Below the pieces are notes generated by a model. That model made no database searches, was not told the origin of the DNA, and saw only the letters and a program-made list of their open reading frames with translations. DNA of 64,000 nucleotides from Streptomyces zaomyceticus. Lineage in GTDB: Bacteria; Actinomycetota; Actinomycetes; Streptomycetales; Streptomycetaceae. The position numbers and the translations under genes are program-made. Location: contig NZ_BNBZ01000004.1 of NCBI RefSeq assembly GCF_014656215.1, forward strand, positions 62,001-126,000. Direction: 5' to 3'. This document shows, piece after piece, positions 9,090-17,810 of the stretch. Positions within the stretch are counted from its first letter, which is position 1, and the number at the start of each line of letters is the position of its first letter.

Positions 9090-10499
9090 ATGTCCCCCCA
9101 CACCCCCTCCGCGTACGCCCGCACCCCTTCCTCGTACGGCCGCGCGCCCGCCCCGTACGGCCGCGGCCCCGTCCCGGACTACGGGCAGAGCCCGCACATC
9201 GTGATCGCCGGCGGCGGAGTCGCCGGCCTCACCGCCGCCCTCGCCCTGCACGCCGCCGGGTTCGAGCGGGTGACGGTCGTCGAGGCGGCACCCGCGATCC
9301 GCCCGGTCGGCGCCGGGCTCAACCTGATGCCGAACGCCGTCCGCGAACTGGACGCCCTCGGCCTGCTCGACGCCCTGGAGGCGGGCGCCCTGCGCACCCG
9401 CGAGCTGCGCTACTACCACCGCTCGGGCGGACTCATATCCCGGGAGCCGCGCGGTCTGGGCGCCGGCTACCGCTGGCCCCAGCTGTCGGTCCACCGAGGA
9501 CACCTCCAGCAGGTCCTGGCCGGGGCGGTACGGGCCAGGCTCGGACCCGCCGCCCTGGTCACCGGCGTCCGGGTGACCGGTGTCGAACTGCCGCCCGGCC
9601 GCCGCCCGCGACTGCGGCTCGAACACCGCGAGGGCGCGGTGAAGGGCCGTGCCTCCCTGGAACCGGACGTACTGATCGGCGCGGACGGCATCCGGTCCGC
9701 GGTGCGGGCGGCGCTGCATCCGGGGGAGGGCGGGCCGTCGTGGAACGGGACGCTGGTGTGGCGGGGGGTGTCCCGGATGCCGGCCCGGGCGGTCGGCTCG
9801 TTCATGCTCATCGCCGGGGACGACCGGCAGAAGGCCGTCGTCTACCCGATGGGCCGGCCCACCGGACCCGGCAGGGAGGTCCTGGTGAACTGGGCGCTCG
9901 CCCGGCCGGCCGAGCGCACCTGCCGGACCGGGGCGGTGCCCGGGGAGGAACGGTTCCTGGGCGACTGGAACCGGCCCGTCCCCGTCGAGACCTTCCTCCC
10001 GTTCTACGAGGGCTGGGAGTTCGACGGCGTCCGCGTCCCCGACATCCTGCGCGCCGCCGACTCCGCGTACGAGTACCCCATGGTCGACCGCGAGCCCCTG
10101 GACCGCTGGACCCGCGGCCGCACCACCCTCATCGGAGACGCCGCCCACGCCATGTACCCGATCGGTTCCAACGGGGCGACCCAGTCGATCGTCGACGCCC
10201 GCGCCCTCGCCCACGCCCTCGCCCGGCACCCCGACCCGGCCGAGGGCCTCGCCGCGTACGAGCGCGAACGCCGCCCCGTCACCACCGCGCTCCAACGGGC
10301 CAACCGGGAGCTCGGCCCCGAGGTCGTCATCAACCTCGCGCACGCCCGCGCCCCGCAGGGCTTCACCGACATCCACGACGTCATCCCCGCCGAGGAACTC
10401 GCCGACATCGCCTGCCGGTACGCCGCCACCGGCGCCTTCGACCCGACGACCGTGAACCAGGGCTCCCCGTACGAGGTGCCGCTCCCGGTCACCGGCTGA
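9090..10499 (+). CDS. PhzS-like FAD-dependent aromatic monooxygenase
   Basis: 469 residues of the single-component flavin hydroxylase type. FAD-binding GGGVAGLTAALALHAAG near residue 35, the DG motif DVLIGADGIRSAVRAAL and the GD motif LIGDAAHAMYPIGSNGATQS are all present. The closest family I recognise is PhzS of phenazine (pyocyanin) synthesis: ELRYYHRSGG, PQLSVHRGHLQQVL and YEYPMVDREPL all have PhzS counterparts. The roughly 30-residue N-terminal extension with repeated Tyr-Gly/Ala-Arg-x-Pro units is not in PhzS. ATG at 9090 with AAGGAG nine bases upstream, 22 bp after the PrnB-like gene: same operon. Likely a ring hydroxylation or decarboxylative hydroxylation late in a small pathway. Confidence 0.92.
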   Translation: MSPHTPSAYARTPSSYGRAPAPYGRGPVPDYGQSPHIVIAGGGVAGLTAALALHAAGFERVTVVEAAPAIRPVGAGLNLMPNAVRELDALGLLDALEAGALRTRELRYYHRSGGLISREPRGLGAGYRWPQLSVHRGHLQQVLAGAVRARLGPAALVTGVRVTGVELPPGRRPRLRLEHREGAVKGRASLEPDVLIGADGIRSAVRAALHPGEGGPSWNGTLVWRGVSRMPARAVGSFMLIAGDDRQKAVVYPMGRPTGPGREVLVNWALARPAERTCRTGAVPGEERFLGDWNRPVPVETFLPFYEGWEFDGVRVPDILRAADSAYEYPMVDREPLDRWTRGRTTLIGDAAHAMYPIGSNGATQSIVDARALAHALARHPDPAEGLAAYERERRPVTTALQRANRELGPEVVINLAHARAPQGFTDIHDVIPAEELADIACRYAATGAFDPTTVNQGSPYEVPLPVTG

Positions 10500-10628
10500 C
10501 ACGCGCCCCGCCGCTCCCCACGCGCCGTGGCCCGGAGGGGGGATCGTGCCCTACCGTCGGAGCGGAACGACGGACGCACAGCGTGGTGCGTCCACTCCGC
10601 TCCGTACTCGCCTGCGAAGGTGGAACAC

Positions 10629-13184
10629 GTGAAGGCAATCCGTCGATTCACCGTGCGTCCCGTCCTCCCCGACACCCTTCGACCCCTCGCCGACCTCGCG
10701 CACAACCTGCGCTGGTCCTGGCACGAGCCCACCCGGGCCCTCTTCGACTCCCTCGCGCCCGAGGGAGCGTCCGGCGCCGACCCCGTCCGGATCCTCGGCG
10801 CACTCGAAGCCCCCCGGCTCGCCGCGCTCGCCGCCGACCAGGACTTCCTGGTCCGGCTCCGCGCCGCCGCCGAGGACCTCGACACCTATCTCCACGGCCC
10901 CCGCTGGTACCAGCGGCAGCCCGGCACGCCGCCCGCCGCCCTCGCCTACTTCTCGCCCGAGTTCGGCGTCGCCGCCGCCCTGCCCCAGTACTCCGGCGGC
11001 CTCGGCATCCTCGCCGGCGACCACCTCAAGTCCGCCAGCGACCTCGGTGTCCCGCTCATCGGCGTCGGCCTGCTCTACCGGCACGGCTACTTCCGCCAGT
11101 CCCTCGGCCGCGACGGCTGGCAGCAGGAGCAGTACCCGGTCCTCGACCCCGGCGAACTGCCGGTCACCCTGCTCCGGGAGGCCGACGGCACCCCCGCCCG
11201 GGTCACCCTCGCCCTGCCCGGCGGGCGGAGTCTGCACGCCCACCTCTGGATCGCCCGGGTCGGCCGCGTCCCGCTCCTCATGCTCGACTCCGACGTCGAG
11301 GAGAACGCCCCCGTCGAACGGGGCGTCACCGACCGGCTGTACGGCGGCGGCAGTGAGCACCGGCTCCTCCAGGAGATGCTCCTCGGCATCGGCGGAGTCC
11401 GCGCCGTCCGCACGTACACCCGGCTCACCGGCACCCCCGCCCCCGAGGTCTTCCACAGCAACGAGGGCCACGCCGGCTTCCTCGGCCTGGAACGCATCCG
11501 CGAACTCCAGGGCGAGGGACTCGACTTCGACAGCGCCCTGGAGACCGTCCGCGCCGGGACCGTCTTCACCACCCACACGCCCGTCCCCGCCGGCATCGAC
11601 CGCTTCGACCGCGGCCTGGTCGCCCGCCACCTCGGCGAGGACGGCGCACTGCCCGGCGTCGACACCGGACGGGTCCTCGCGCTCGGCGACGAGACCCCGC
11701 TCGGCGGCGAACCCGGCGTCTTCAACATGGCCGCCATGGGGCTGCGCCTCGCCCAGCGCGCCAACGGCGTCTCCACGCTCCACGGGGCCGTCAGCCGGGC
11801 CATGTTCGCCGGACTCTGGCCGGGCTTCGACGCCGACGAGGTGCCGATCACCTCCGTCACCAACGGCGTCCACGCCCCCACCTGGGTCGCGCCCGAGGTC
11901 GGCCGGCTCGGCCCCGATCCCGCCGACCGCGAGCTGTGGGAGCTGCGCCGCACCCTCCGCGAACGGCTCGTGACCGACGTACGGGAGCGGGTGCGGGCCT
12001 CCTGGCGGCAGCGCGGGGCCGGCGCGGCGGAACTCGGCTGGACCGACTCCGTCCTCGACCCCGACGTCCTCACCATCGGCTTCGCCCGCCGGGTCCCCTC
12101 GTACAAGCGGCTCACGCTGATGCTGAGGGACAAGGACCGGCTGAGGGCCCTGCTGCTCCACCCCGAGCGGCCCGTGCAGCTCGTCGTCGCCGGCAAGGCC
12201 CACCCCGCCGACGACGGCGGGAAGCGGCTCGTCCAGGAGCTCGTCCGGTTCGCCGACGACCCGCGGGTCCGGCACCGGATCGTCTTCCTGCCCGACTACG
12301 GCATGGAGATGGCCCGCGGGCTCTACCCCGGCTGCGACGTCTGGCTCAACAACCCCCTCCGCCCCCTGGAGGCCTGCGGCACCAGCGGGATGAAGGCCGC
12401 CCTCAACGGCTGTCTGAACCTCTCCGTCCTCGACGGCTGGTGGGACGAGTGGTTCGAGCCCGACTTCGGCTGGGCCATCCCCACCGCCGACGGGGCCGCC
12501 GCCGCGGACGAGGACCGGCGCGACGACCTGGAGGCCGCCGCCCTCTACGAGCTGATCGAACGCCGGGTCGCCCCCCGCTTCTACGACCGGGGCCCCGACG
12601 GCGTACCGGCCGGCTGGACCGCGATGGTCCGGCGCACCCTCACCGACCTCGGCCCGAAGGTGCTCGCCGACCGGATGGTCCGCGAGTACGTCGAGCGGCT
12701 GTACGTCCCCGCCGCGGCCGCCCGCCGGGCACTCACCCCCGAGAGGGCGCGGGACCTCGCCGCCTGGAAGGCCCGTGTCCGGGAGGCCTGGCCCAAGGTC
12801 ACCGTCGACCACGTCGAGGTCGGCGACGGCCTGGCGGACGACCTCGCGGACGCGGAACTCGGGGCGACCCCGGTCGTCCGGGTCCGGGTCGCCCTCGGGG
12901 CCCTCGCCCCCGACGACGTCGAGGTGCAGGCCGTCACCGGCCGGGTCGACGCCGACGACACCCTCGCCGACCCCCGGGCCGTCCCCCTGAAGCCGACGGG
13001 CGGCCCGGACCTGGACGGCCGCCAGCCGTACGCGGGCACCCTGGAACTCGACCGCACCGGCACCTTCGGCTGCACGATCCGGGTCCGCCCCACCCACCCC
13101 CTCCTCGCCCACCCGGCGGAACTGGGCCTGGTGGCCCTGCCGGAGGAGACGACGGGGGAGGGAGCGGGGGTGCTGCTCCGGTAG
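10629..13184 (+). CDS. glgP: Alpha-glucan (glycogen) phosphorylase
   Basis: 851 residues. Releases glucose-1-phosphate from alpha-1,4-glucans; also linked to the GlgE pathway. It has the N-terminal DUF3417-type segment (LADLAHNLRWSWHEPT) found in the actinobacterial phosphorylase subfamily, then SPEFGVAAALPQYSGGLGILAGDH, VFHSNEGHAGF and the pyridoxal-phosphate site EACGTSGMKAALNG with Lys589. The GTG at 10629 is preferred (GAAGGTGG upstream, then MKAIRRFTVRPVLP); a longer in-frame ORF from 10527 has no supporting site. It lies 129 bp after the PhzS-like gene on the same strand, but function ties it to glgE. Confidence 0.94.
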   Translation: MKAIRRFTVRPVLPDTLRPLADLAHNLRWSWHEPTRALFDSLAPEGASGADPVRILGALEAPRLAALAADQDFLVRLRAAAEDLDTYLHGPRWYQRQPGTPPAALAYFSPEFGVAAALPQYSGGLGILAGDHLKSASDLGVPLIGVGLLYRHGYFRQSLGRDGWQQEQYPVLDPGELPVTLLREADGTPARVTLALPGGRSLHAHLWIARVGRVPLLMLDSDVEENAPVERGVTDRLYGGGSEHRLLQEMLLGIGGVRAVRTYTRLTGTPAPEVFHSNEGHAGFLGLERIRELQGEGLDFDSALETVRAGTVFTTHTPVPAGIDRFDRGLVARHLGEDGALPGVDTGRVLALGDETPLGGEPGVFNMAAMGLRLAQRANGVSTLHGAVSRAMFAGLWPGFDADEVPITSVTNGVHAPTWVAPEVGRLGPDPADRELWELRRTLRERLVTDVRERVRASWRQRGAGAAELGWTDSVLDPDVLTIGFARRVPSYKRLTLMLRDKDRLRALLLHPERPVQLVVAGKAHPADDGGKRLVQELVRFADDPRVRHRIVFLPDYGMEMARGLYPGCDVWLNNPLRPLEACGTSGMKAALNGCLNLSVLDGWWDEWFEPDFGWAIPTADGAAAADEDRRDDLEAAALYELIERRVAPRFYDRGPDGVPAGWTAMVRRTLTDLGPKVLADRMVREYVERLYVPAAAARRALTPERARDLAAWKARVREAWPKVTVDHVEVGDGLADDLADAELGATPVVRVRVALGALAPDDVEVQAVTGRVDADDTLADPRAVPLKPTGGPDLDGRQPYAGTLELDRTGTFGCTIRVRPTHPLLAHPAELGLVALPEETTGEGAGVLLR

Positions 13185-13227
13185 GCCGTCCCTTCCGGAT
13201 CCTGCCCGGCCCCTCGGGGGGCGCGGG

Positions 13228-14781
13228 TCACGGCACCTCGGCCTTGGCGGCGAGGTGACCGTCGACGAAGCAGAGCCGGTACACCGGGATCGCGGCGAGC
13301 AACGTCGACCGGTAGTACCGGCATTCGTCCATGCCGGCCGGTTCCGGCGGGGCCACGTGCGGCGCGGCGTCCAGCGGGTGCTCGGGCCAGTCGTCGGTGG
13401 ACTCGGCGATGCTCGTGAGCGACTGCCCGAGCCGCATCCGGGCGTAGTCGTCCGGCTCCAGGTACGACTGGGCCTGCGTCCACAGGGCGACCCCGGCCAT
13501 CAGCAGGCCGAGGGCCGCGAGGAGCGCGAGCGGGATCCAGATCGCCCGTGCCAGGTCCTTGCGCACCTCCCGGCGCGCCCGGTCCAGCTCGCGGGCCGAG
13601 GTGGGGGCGGCGGGCAGCGGCGCGGGAGCCTTCCGGGGCAGCACGGCGGAGAGGGCGAACCCGCCTTCCTCGGTGGGGCGGTGGGTGAGGGTGCCGCCCG
13701 CGAGCCGGACCCGCTCGTCGAGACCGACGAGGCCCTTTCCGCCGGACCCGGAGCTCTTCGAGACGCCGCCGGACCCGGGACCCGCCGCGGGACCCGAGCG
13801 GGTGTCGGCGGGCGTGCCCGGGCCGCTGATCACCTCGGCCCGCACCTCCGTCGCGTCCTGGACGACCGTGACCCACACGGCCGATCCCGGCGCGTGCTTG
13901 GCCGCGTTGGTGAGGCCCTCCTGCACGACCCGGTGCAGCGCCAGCCCGGACATCCCCGGCAGGGTGGGCACCGGTGTCGTGACCAGGGTGACCGCGAGGC
14001 CCGACGCGCGGGCGCGCGAGGTCAGTTCCTCGACCGTCTCGCCCGGCGGGCTCGTCGGGGCGGCCTCGTCCTCCTCGCGCAGGACACCGATGATGTCCCG
14101 CAGCCGGGCCGTGGCGTCCGCCGCGGCCCGGCGCAGTTCGCCCGCCGCCCGCTGCTGGTCGGTGCCGAGCTCGGGCGAGACCTCCAGGGCCCCCGCGCGG
14201 ATCGCGATCAGGGCCAGGTCGTGGCCGAGGGAGTCGTGCATGTCGCCCGCGATCCGGGAACGCTCCCGCAGCCGCTCCCGGTCGGCGGCCGCCGCCTGCT
14301 CCCGCTCCATCCGGTCCGCCAGGTCCCAGCCGCTCCGCACCAGGCGGTCGTACTGCCGGACGTAGCGGCCGATCAGCCAGGGCGCGACGACGGCGAGCGC
14401 GAGCGCGAGCAGCAGCGTGAACCACTGCCCGAGCGAGGTGCGGGTGGCCCAGGTGAGGGCCAGTCCCGTCACCGCGATCGCCCCGAACAGCCAGAGCGCC
14501 GCCCGGGTGTGCTCCTGGCGCCGTCCCGCGAGGTAGCCGAAGGCGATCAGGGCCAGGCTGTACGAGGGGGTGAACAGTTCGAGGGTGGCCGGCAGGCTCG
14601 CCGCGACCGTGGCCGCGAGCGGCACCAGCGGCCACCGCCTGCTGACCGCGACACAGCCGGCGAGCACCACCACGCCGACGGCGACCTGGAACCAGCTGCC
14701 CCCGTCGTTCGGGTCCGACTTCAGCAGGACGGGGACGCAGAGCAGCAGCCACAGCAGGAGGTCGAAGACGCGCTCACGCAT
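13228..14781 (-). CDS. NarL-type sensor histidine kinase
   Basis: 517 residues. Five or so N-terminal membrane segments occupy residues 1-135. The dimerisation histidine follows in RIAGDMHDSLGHDLALIAIRAG (HisKA_3), then an ATPase region with GLALHRVVQEGLTNAAKHA and GKGLVGLDERVRLAGG. Unusually, after the kinase there is another membrane segment (IPLALLAALGLLMAGVALW) and an extracytoplasmic C-terminal tail of about 80 residues containing two Cys. The start overlaps the response-regulator stop by eight bases, so this is a co-translated pair. Signal unknown. Confidence 0.9.
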   Translation of the reverse strand: MRERVFDLLLWLLLCVPVLLKSDPNDGGSWFQVAVGVVVLAGCVAVSRRWPLVPLAATVAASLPATLELFTPSYSLALIAFGYLAGRRQEHTRAALWLFGAIAVTGLALTWATRTSLGQWFTLLLALALAVVAPWLIGRYVRQYDRLVRSGWDLADRMEREQAAAADRERLRERSRIAGDMHDSLGHDLALIAIRAGALEVSPELGTDQQRAAGELRRAAADATARLRDIIGVLREEDEAAPTSPPGETVEELTSRARASGLAVTLVTTPVPTLPGMSGLALHRVVQEGLTNAAKHAPGSAVWVTVVQDATEVRAEVISGPGTPADTRSGPAAGPGSGGVSKSSGSGGKGLVGLDERVRLAGGTLTHRPTEEGGFALSAVLPRKAPAPLPAAPTSARELDRARREVRKDLARAIWIPLALLAALGLLMAGVALWTQAQSYLEPDDYARMRLGQSLTSIAESTDDWPEHPLDAAPHVAPPEPAGMDECRYYRSTLLAAIPVYRLCFVDGHLAAKAEVP

Positions 14782-15430
14782 CGGGGACCAGGCCCGCCTC
14801 GTACGCGAGGACCGCGAGCTGCACCCGGTTGCGCAGGCCGAGGCGGCCGAGGACGGCGCTCACATGCGCCTTGACGGTGCCCTCGACGACGTACAGCCGC
14901 TCGGCGATCTCCTGGTTGGAGAGCCCGGCGCCGAGGAGCGCGACGACCTCCCGTTCCCGGCCGGTGAGCGGTTCGAGACGGGTCCGTGCCGCGGCCGCGC
15001 GGGTGAAGCGCTCGCCGCCGAGGGTGTCGATGACCCGGCGGGCGACCGTGGGGGAGAGGGCGGCGCCGCCCCCGGCCACGGCCCTGACCCCGGCGATCAG
15101 CTCGCGCGGGTCCCCGGACTTGAGCAGGAAGCCGCTGACGCCGCTGCCGAGGGCCCGTGCGATGAACGTGTCCTCGGAGAAGGTGGTGAGCATGACGACG
15201 GCCGCGCCGGGCACGGCCGCGCGCAGCTCCTCGGCCGCGCCCAGTCCGTCGAGCCGGGGCATCCGGATGTCGAGGAGGATGACGTCGGGCCGGTGTTCGC
15301 GGGCGAGTTCGACGGCCTCGTGTCCGTCACCGGCCTCGGCGACCACCTCGATCCCGGGGTCGGTGGCGAGGATGGCCCGCACTCCGGCCCTGATCATCGT
15401 CTCGTCGTCGGCCAGCAGCACCTTGATCAT
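14774..15430 (-). CDS. LuxR/NarL-family response regulator
   Basis: 218 residues. Receiver domain MIKVLLADDETMIRAGV with the phospho-acceptor Asp54 in ILLDIRMP, Thr in VMLTTFS and Lys in GFLLKSG. The C-terminal LuxR helix-turn-helix reads LTGREREVVALLGAGLSNQEIAERLYV. It is the first gene of the pair with the overlapping kinase gene. The ATG at 15430 is chosen because it starts exactly at the receiver; a longer frame to 15529 would run through the terminator hairpin of the upstream protease gene. Confidence 0.93.
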   Translation of the reverse strand: MIKVLLADDETMIRAGVRAILATDPGIEVVAEAGDGHEAVELAREHRPDVILLDIRMPRLDGLGAAEELRAAVPGAAVVMLTTFSEDTFIARALGSGVSGFLLKSGDPRELIAGVRAVAGGGAALSPTVARRVIDTLGGERFTRAAAARTRLEPLTGREREVVALLGAGLSNQEIAERLYVVEGTVKAHVSAVLGRLGLRNRVQLAVLAYEAGLVPDA

Positions 15431-15473
15431 GGGTCCCAGGGTACGGAGGGCCCTCGCGGGCGCCGGGACGCAC

Positions 15474-15507
15474 GGACGCCCGGAGGGAAGGATCCCTCCG
15501 GGCGTCC
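15474..15507 (-). terminator. Terminator hairpin after the M4 protease gene
   Basis: A perfect 15-bp stem, GGACGCCCGGAGGGA (15474-15488) with its complement at 15493-15507 and a four-base loop. It lies between the protease stop at 15556 and the response-regulator start at 15430, so it separates the two transcription units. Confidence 0.75.
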
Positions 15508-15555
15508 GGCACTTGTGACTCGGGTTCACTCACTCACCCGCTTGCCCCTGCGGGC

Positions 15556-17586
15556 TTACGGGAAGGTGAGCTTGAAGTTGTTGATGTAGCCGGTGTCGAT
15601 CGAGGCCTTGTCCTGGACGCGGAGCTTCCAGGCGCCGTTCGCGACCTCGGAGGAGGCGTTCACGGTGAAGGTCTGGACGATGTTGTCGGCGCTGCCGCCG
15701 GACCGGTTGCTCAGGCTGTAGACCGAGCCGTCGGGGGCGACGAGGTCGACGACGAGGTCACCGCGGTAGGTGTGGACGATGTCCACGTCCACCTTCAGGG
15801 TGGAGGGCGCGTTGCCCGTGACACCCGTGACGTTGACCGTGGAGGTCACCGCGGCGCCGTTGTCCGGGATGGACACGTCGGCGGAGTTCTCGAAGACCTT
15901 GCCCGGCTGCGGCTCGCCGCCGCCGGGACGGGTACCGACGTTGATGCCGGCCCAGGCGTGCTGGACGGCGAGCGTCTCGGGGCTGTTGGCGCCGTACAGC
16001 TCGGTGGCCACCGCGACGGTGCCCGTGCGGGCAGCGGCGTAGTTGGTGTTCGAGCTGAACTTGGTGGTGAGCGCCTTGAACCAGATCAGCGAGGCCTTGT
16101 CGCGGCCGATGCCGGTGACGGGCAGGCCGTCGGAGGTCGGCGAGTCGTAGTTCACGCCGTTGACGGTCTTGGCGCCGCTGCCCTCGGAGAGCAGGTAGTA
16201 CCAGTGGTTCGCCGGGCCCGAGGAGTAGTGGACGTCGATGCCGCCGAGGCCCGAGTACCACGCGTCCTTGGACGAGCCGTCCTTGCTCGGCTTGTCCATG
16301 TAGCGGAGCGGGGTGCCGTTGCCGCGGATGTCGATCTTCTCGCCGACCAGGTAGTCGCCCGGGTCGTTGGCGTTGTTGGCGTAGAACTCGACGGCCGCGG
16401 CGAAGATGTCCGAGGTGGCCTCGTTGAGGCCGCCGGACTCGCCGCTGTAGACCAGGCCGGCGGTGTTGGAGGTGACGCCGTGCGTCATCTCGTGCGCGGC
16501 CACGTCGATGGAGGTCAGCGGCTTGGTGTTGCCCGCGCCGTCGCCGTACGTCATGCAGAAGCAGGAGTCCGACCAGAAGGCGTTGACGTACGCGTTGCCG
16601 TAGTGGACCCGGGAGTACGCGCCGACGCCGTCACCGCGGATGCCGGAGCGGCCGTGCACGTTCTTGTAGTAGTCCCAGGTGAGCGCGGCGCCGTAGTGCG
16701 CGTCGGCACCCGCGGTCTCCTTGTTCGACGGCGTGCCGTTGCCCCACACGTCGGTGGTGTTGCTGAACAGCGTGCCGGTGCCGGACGTACCGCCGTTGAG
16801 GTTGTACGTCTTGTGGTTGCCGCGGCCGGTGTCGGTCAGCGTGTACGAGGGCGCGGTGCCGAGCGTCACCTGGCCGCTGTACTGCGTGTTGCCGGTGCCG
16901 GTCTCGATGGCCTGCCACTCGAAGAGCTTCGCGCCGGTCTTCGCGTCCGTCACGACGTGCAGCTCGTTCGGGGTGCCGTCGTGCTGGAGGCCGCCGACGA
17001 CGGTCTCGTACGCGAGCACCGGGCTGCCGTTGGCCGCCCAGACGACCTTGCGCGGGGCGCGGTCGGCCTTGGCCTTGTCCGAGCCGTCCGCCTGGGCGAG
17101 GCCGACGGCCTGCTTCTCGGCGGCGGCCGGGGCCACGGTGGCGGAGGTGGCGATGTTCTTGAGCTCCGCGCGGGTGGACTTGGTGACACCGGTGGTCACG
17201 CCGGCCTTGGTCTCGGCGACGATCAGGTCGCCGCCCAGGACGGGCAGCCCCGCGTAGGTGCGCTCGTAGCGCGTGTGGGTCGTGCCGTCGCGGTCCTGCA
17301 CGACGTCACGGACGACCAGCTTCTCCTGGGCGCCGAGGCCGAGGGACTTGGCCGTGGCGGCCTTGTCGGCGTCGGCCGCCTTGATGAGCGCGGTGCGCTC
17401 GGCCGGGGTGAGGTCGGCCGGGAGCTTGCCGGGGTTCGCCGAGGTGCCCTGCTGGGCCTTCGGGGCGATGCTCCAGGGGGCGTCGGCCGCGGTGGCGGCA
17501 CCCGTCTGGACGCTCACGGCGAGCATGGCGGCAGCGGCTATCAGAGCGCCGGTCGCGGTGGCGCGACGGCTGGGCGTGGATCTCAC
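15556..17586 (-). CDS. Secreted neutral zinc metalloprotease, M4 (thermolysin) family, with P domain
   Basis: 676 residues. The GTG at 17586 has AAGGAG upstream and opens a Sec signal peptide (basic RSTPSRRATATG, hydrophobic ALIAAAAMLAVSVQTG, AxA cleavage region). A propeptide with FTP/PepSY character follows (residues about 60-230), then the M4 catalytic domain: zinc motif HEMTH in VAAHEMTHGVTSNT and the third-ligand motif GGLNEATSDIF. The last 110 residues form a proprotein-convertase P-like beta domain (VSIPDNGAAVTSTVNVTG ... YRGDLVVDLVAPDG). It is a typical exoprotease for nutrient scavenging, monocistronic and followed by a hairpin. Confidence 0.95.
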   Translation of the reverse strand: MRSTPSRRATATGALIAAAAMLAVSVQTGAATAADAPWSIAPKAQQGTSANPGKLPADLTPAERTALIKAADADKAATAKSLGLGAQEKLVVRDVVQDRDGTTHTRYERTYAGLPVLGGDLIVAETKAGVTTGVTKSTRAELKNIATSATVAPAAAEKQAVGLAQADGSDKAKADRAPRKVVWAANGSPVLAYETVVGGLQHDGTPNELHVVTDAKTGAKLFEWQAIETGTGNTQYSGQVTLGTAPSYTLTDTGRGNHKTYNLNGGTSGTGTLFSNTTDVWGNGTPSNKETAGADAHYGAALTWDYYKNVHGRSGIRGDGVGAYSRVHYGNAYVNAFWSDSCFCMTYGDGAGNTKPLTSIDVAAHEMTHGVTSNTAGLVYSGESGGLNEATSDIFAAAVEFYANNANDPGDYLVGEKIDIRGNGTPLRYMDKPSKDGSSKDAWYSGLGGIDVHYSSGPANHWYYLLSEGSGAKTVNGVNYDSPTSDGLPVTGIGRDKASLIWFKALTTKFSSNTNYAAARTGTVAVATELYGANSPETLAVQHAWAGINVGTRPGGGEPQPGKVFENSADVSIPDNGAAVTSTVNVTGVTGNAPSTLKVDVDIVHTYRGDLVVDLVAPDGSVYSLSNRSGGSADNIVQTFTVNASSEVANGAWKLRVQDKASIDTGYINNFKLTFP

Positions 17587-17810
17587 GCAGACTCCTTCTT
17601 GCGAGGGGGGTACCGGCGGACTGGGTCGGTCCGTCCGGGCGGAGCAAGCAGAGCTGTGGAGCACGTTCGTGTGACGTGGAACTCGTTCGGATGAAGCGGT
17701 GAACGCTGGTGCGAAGAGCCGGTGAGAGAGTGACAGGAATGACGGGGACCTGTCAGGAGCGCATCGGCAAGTTGGCCGGAAATCGTCCGCTGCTCGTAAG
17801 GCCGTGTTCG

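Noticed and set aside
10551..13112. 853-residue minus-strand frame opposite glgP
   Set aside because: High-GC antisense shadow: composition is Gly/Val/Glu-rich without any domain, while the plus frame is a complete phosphorylase.
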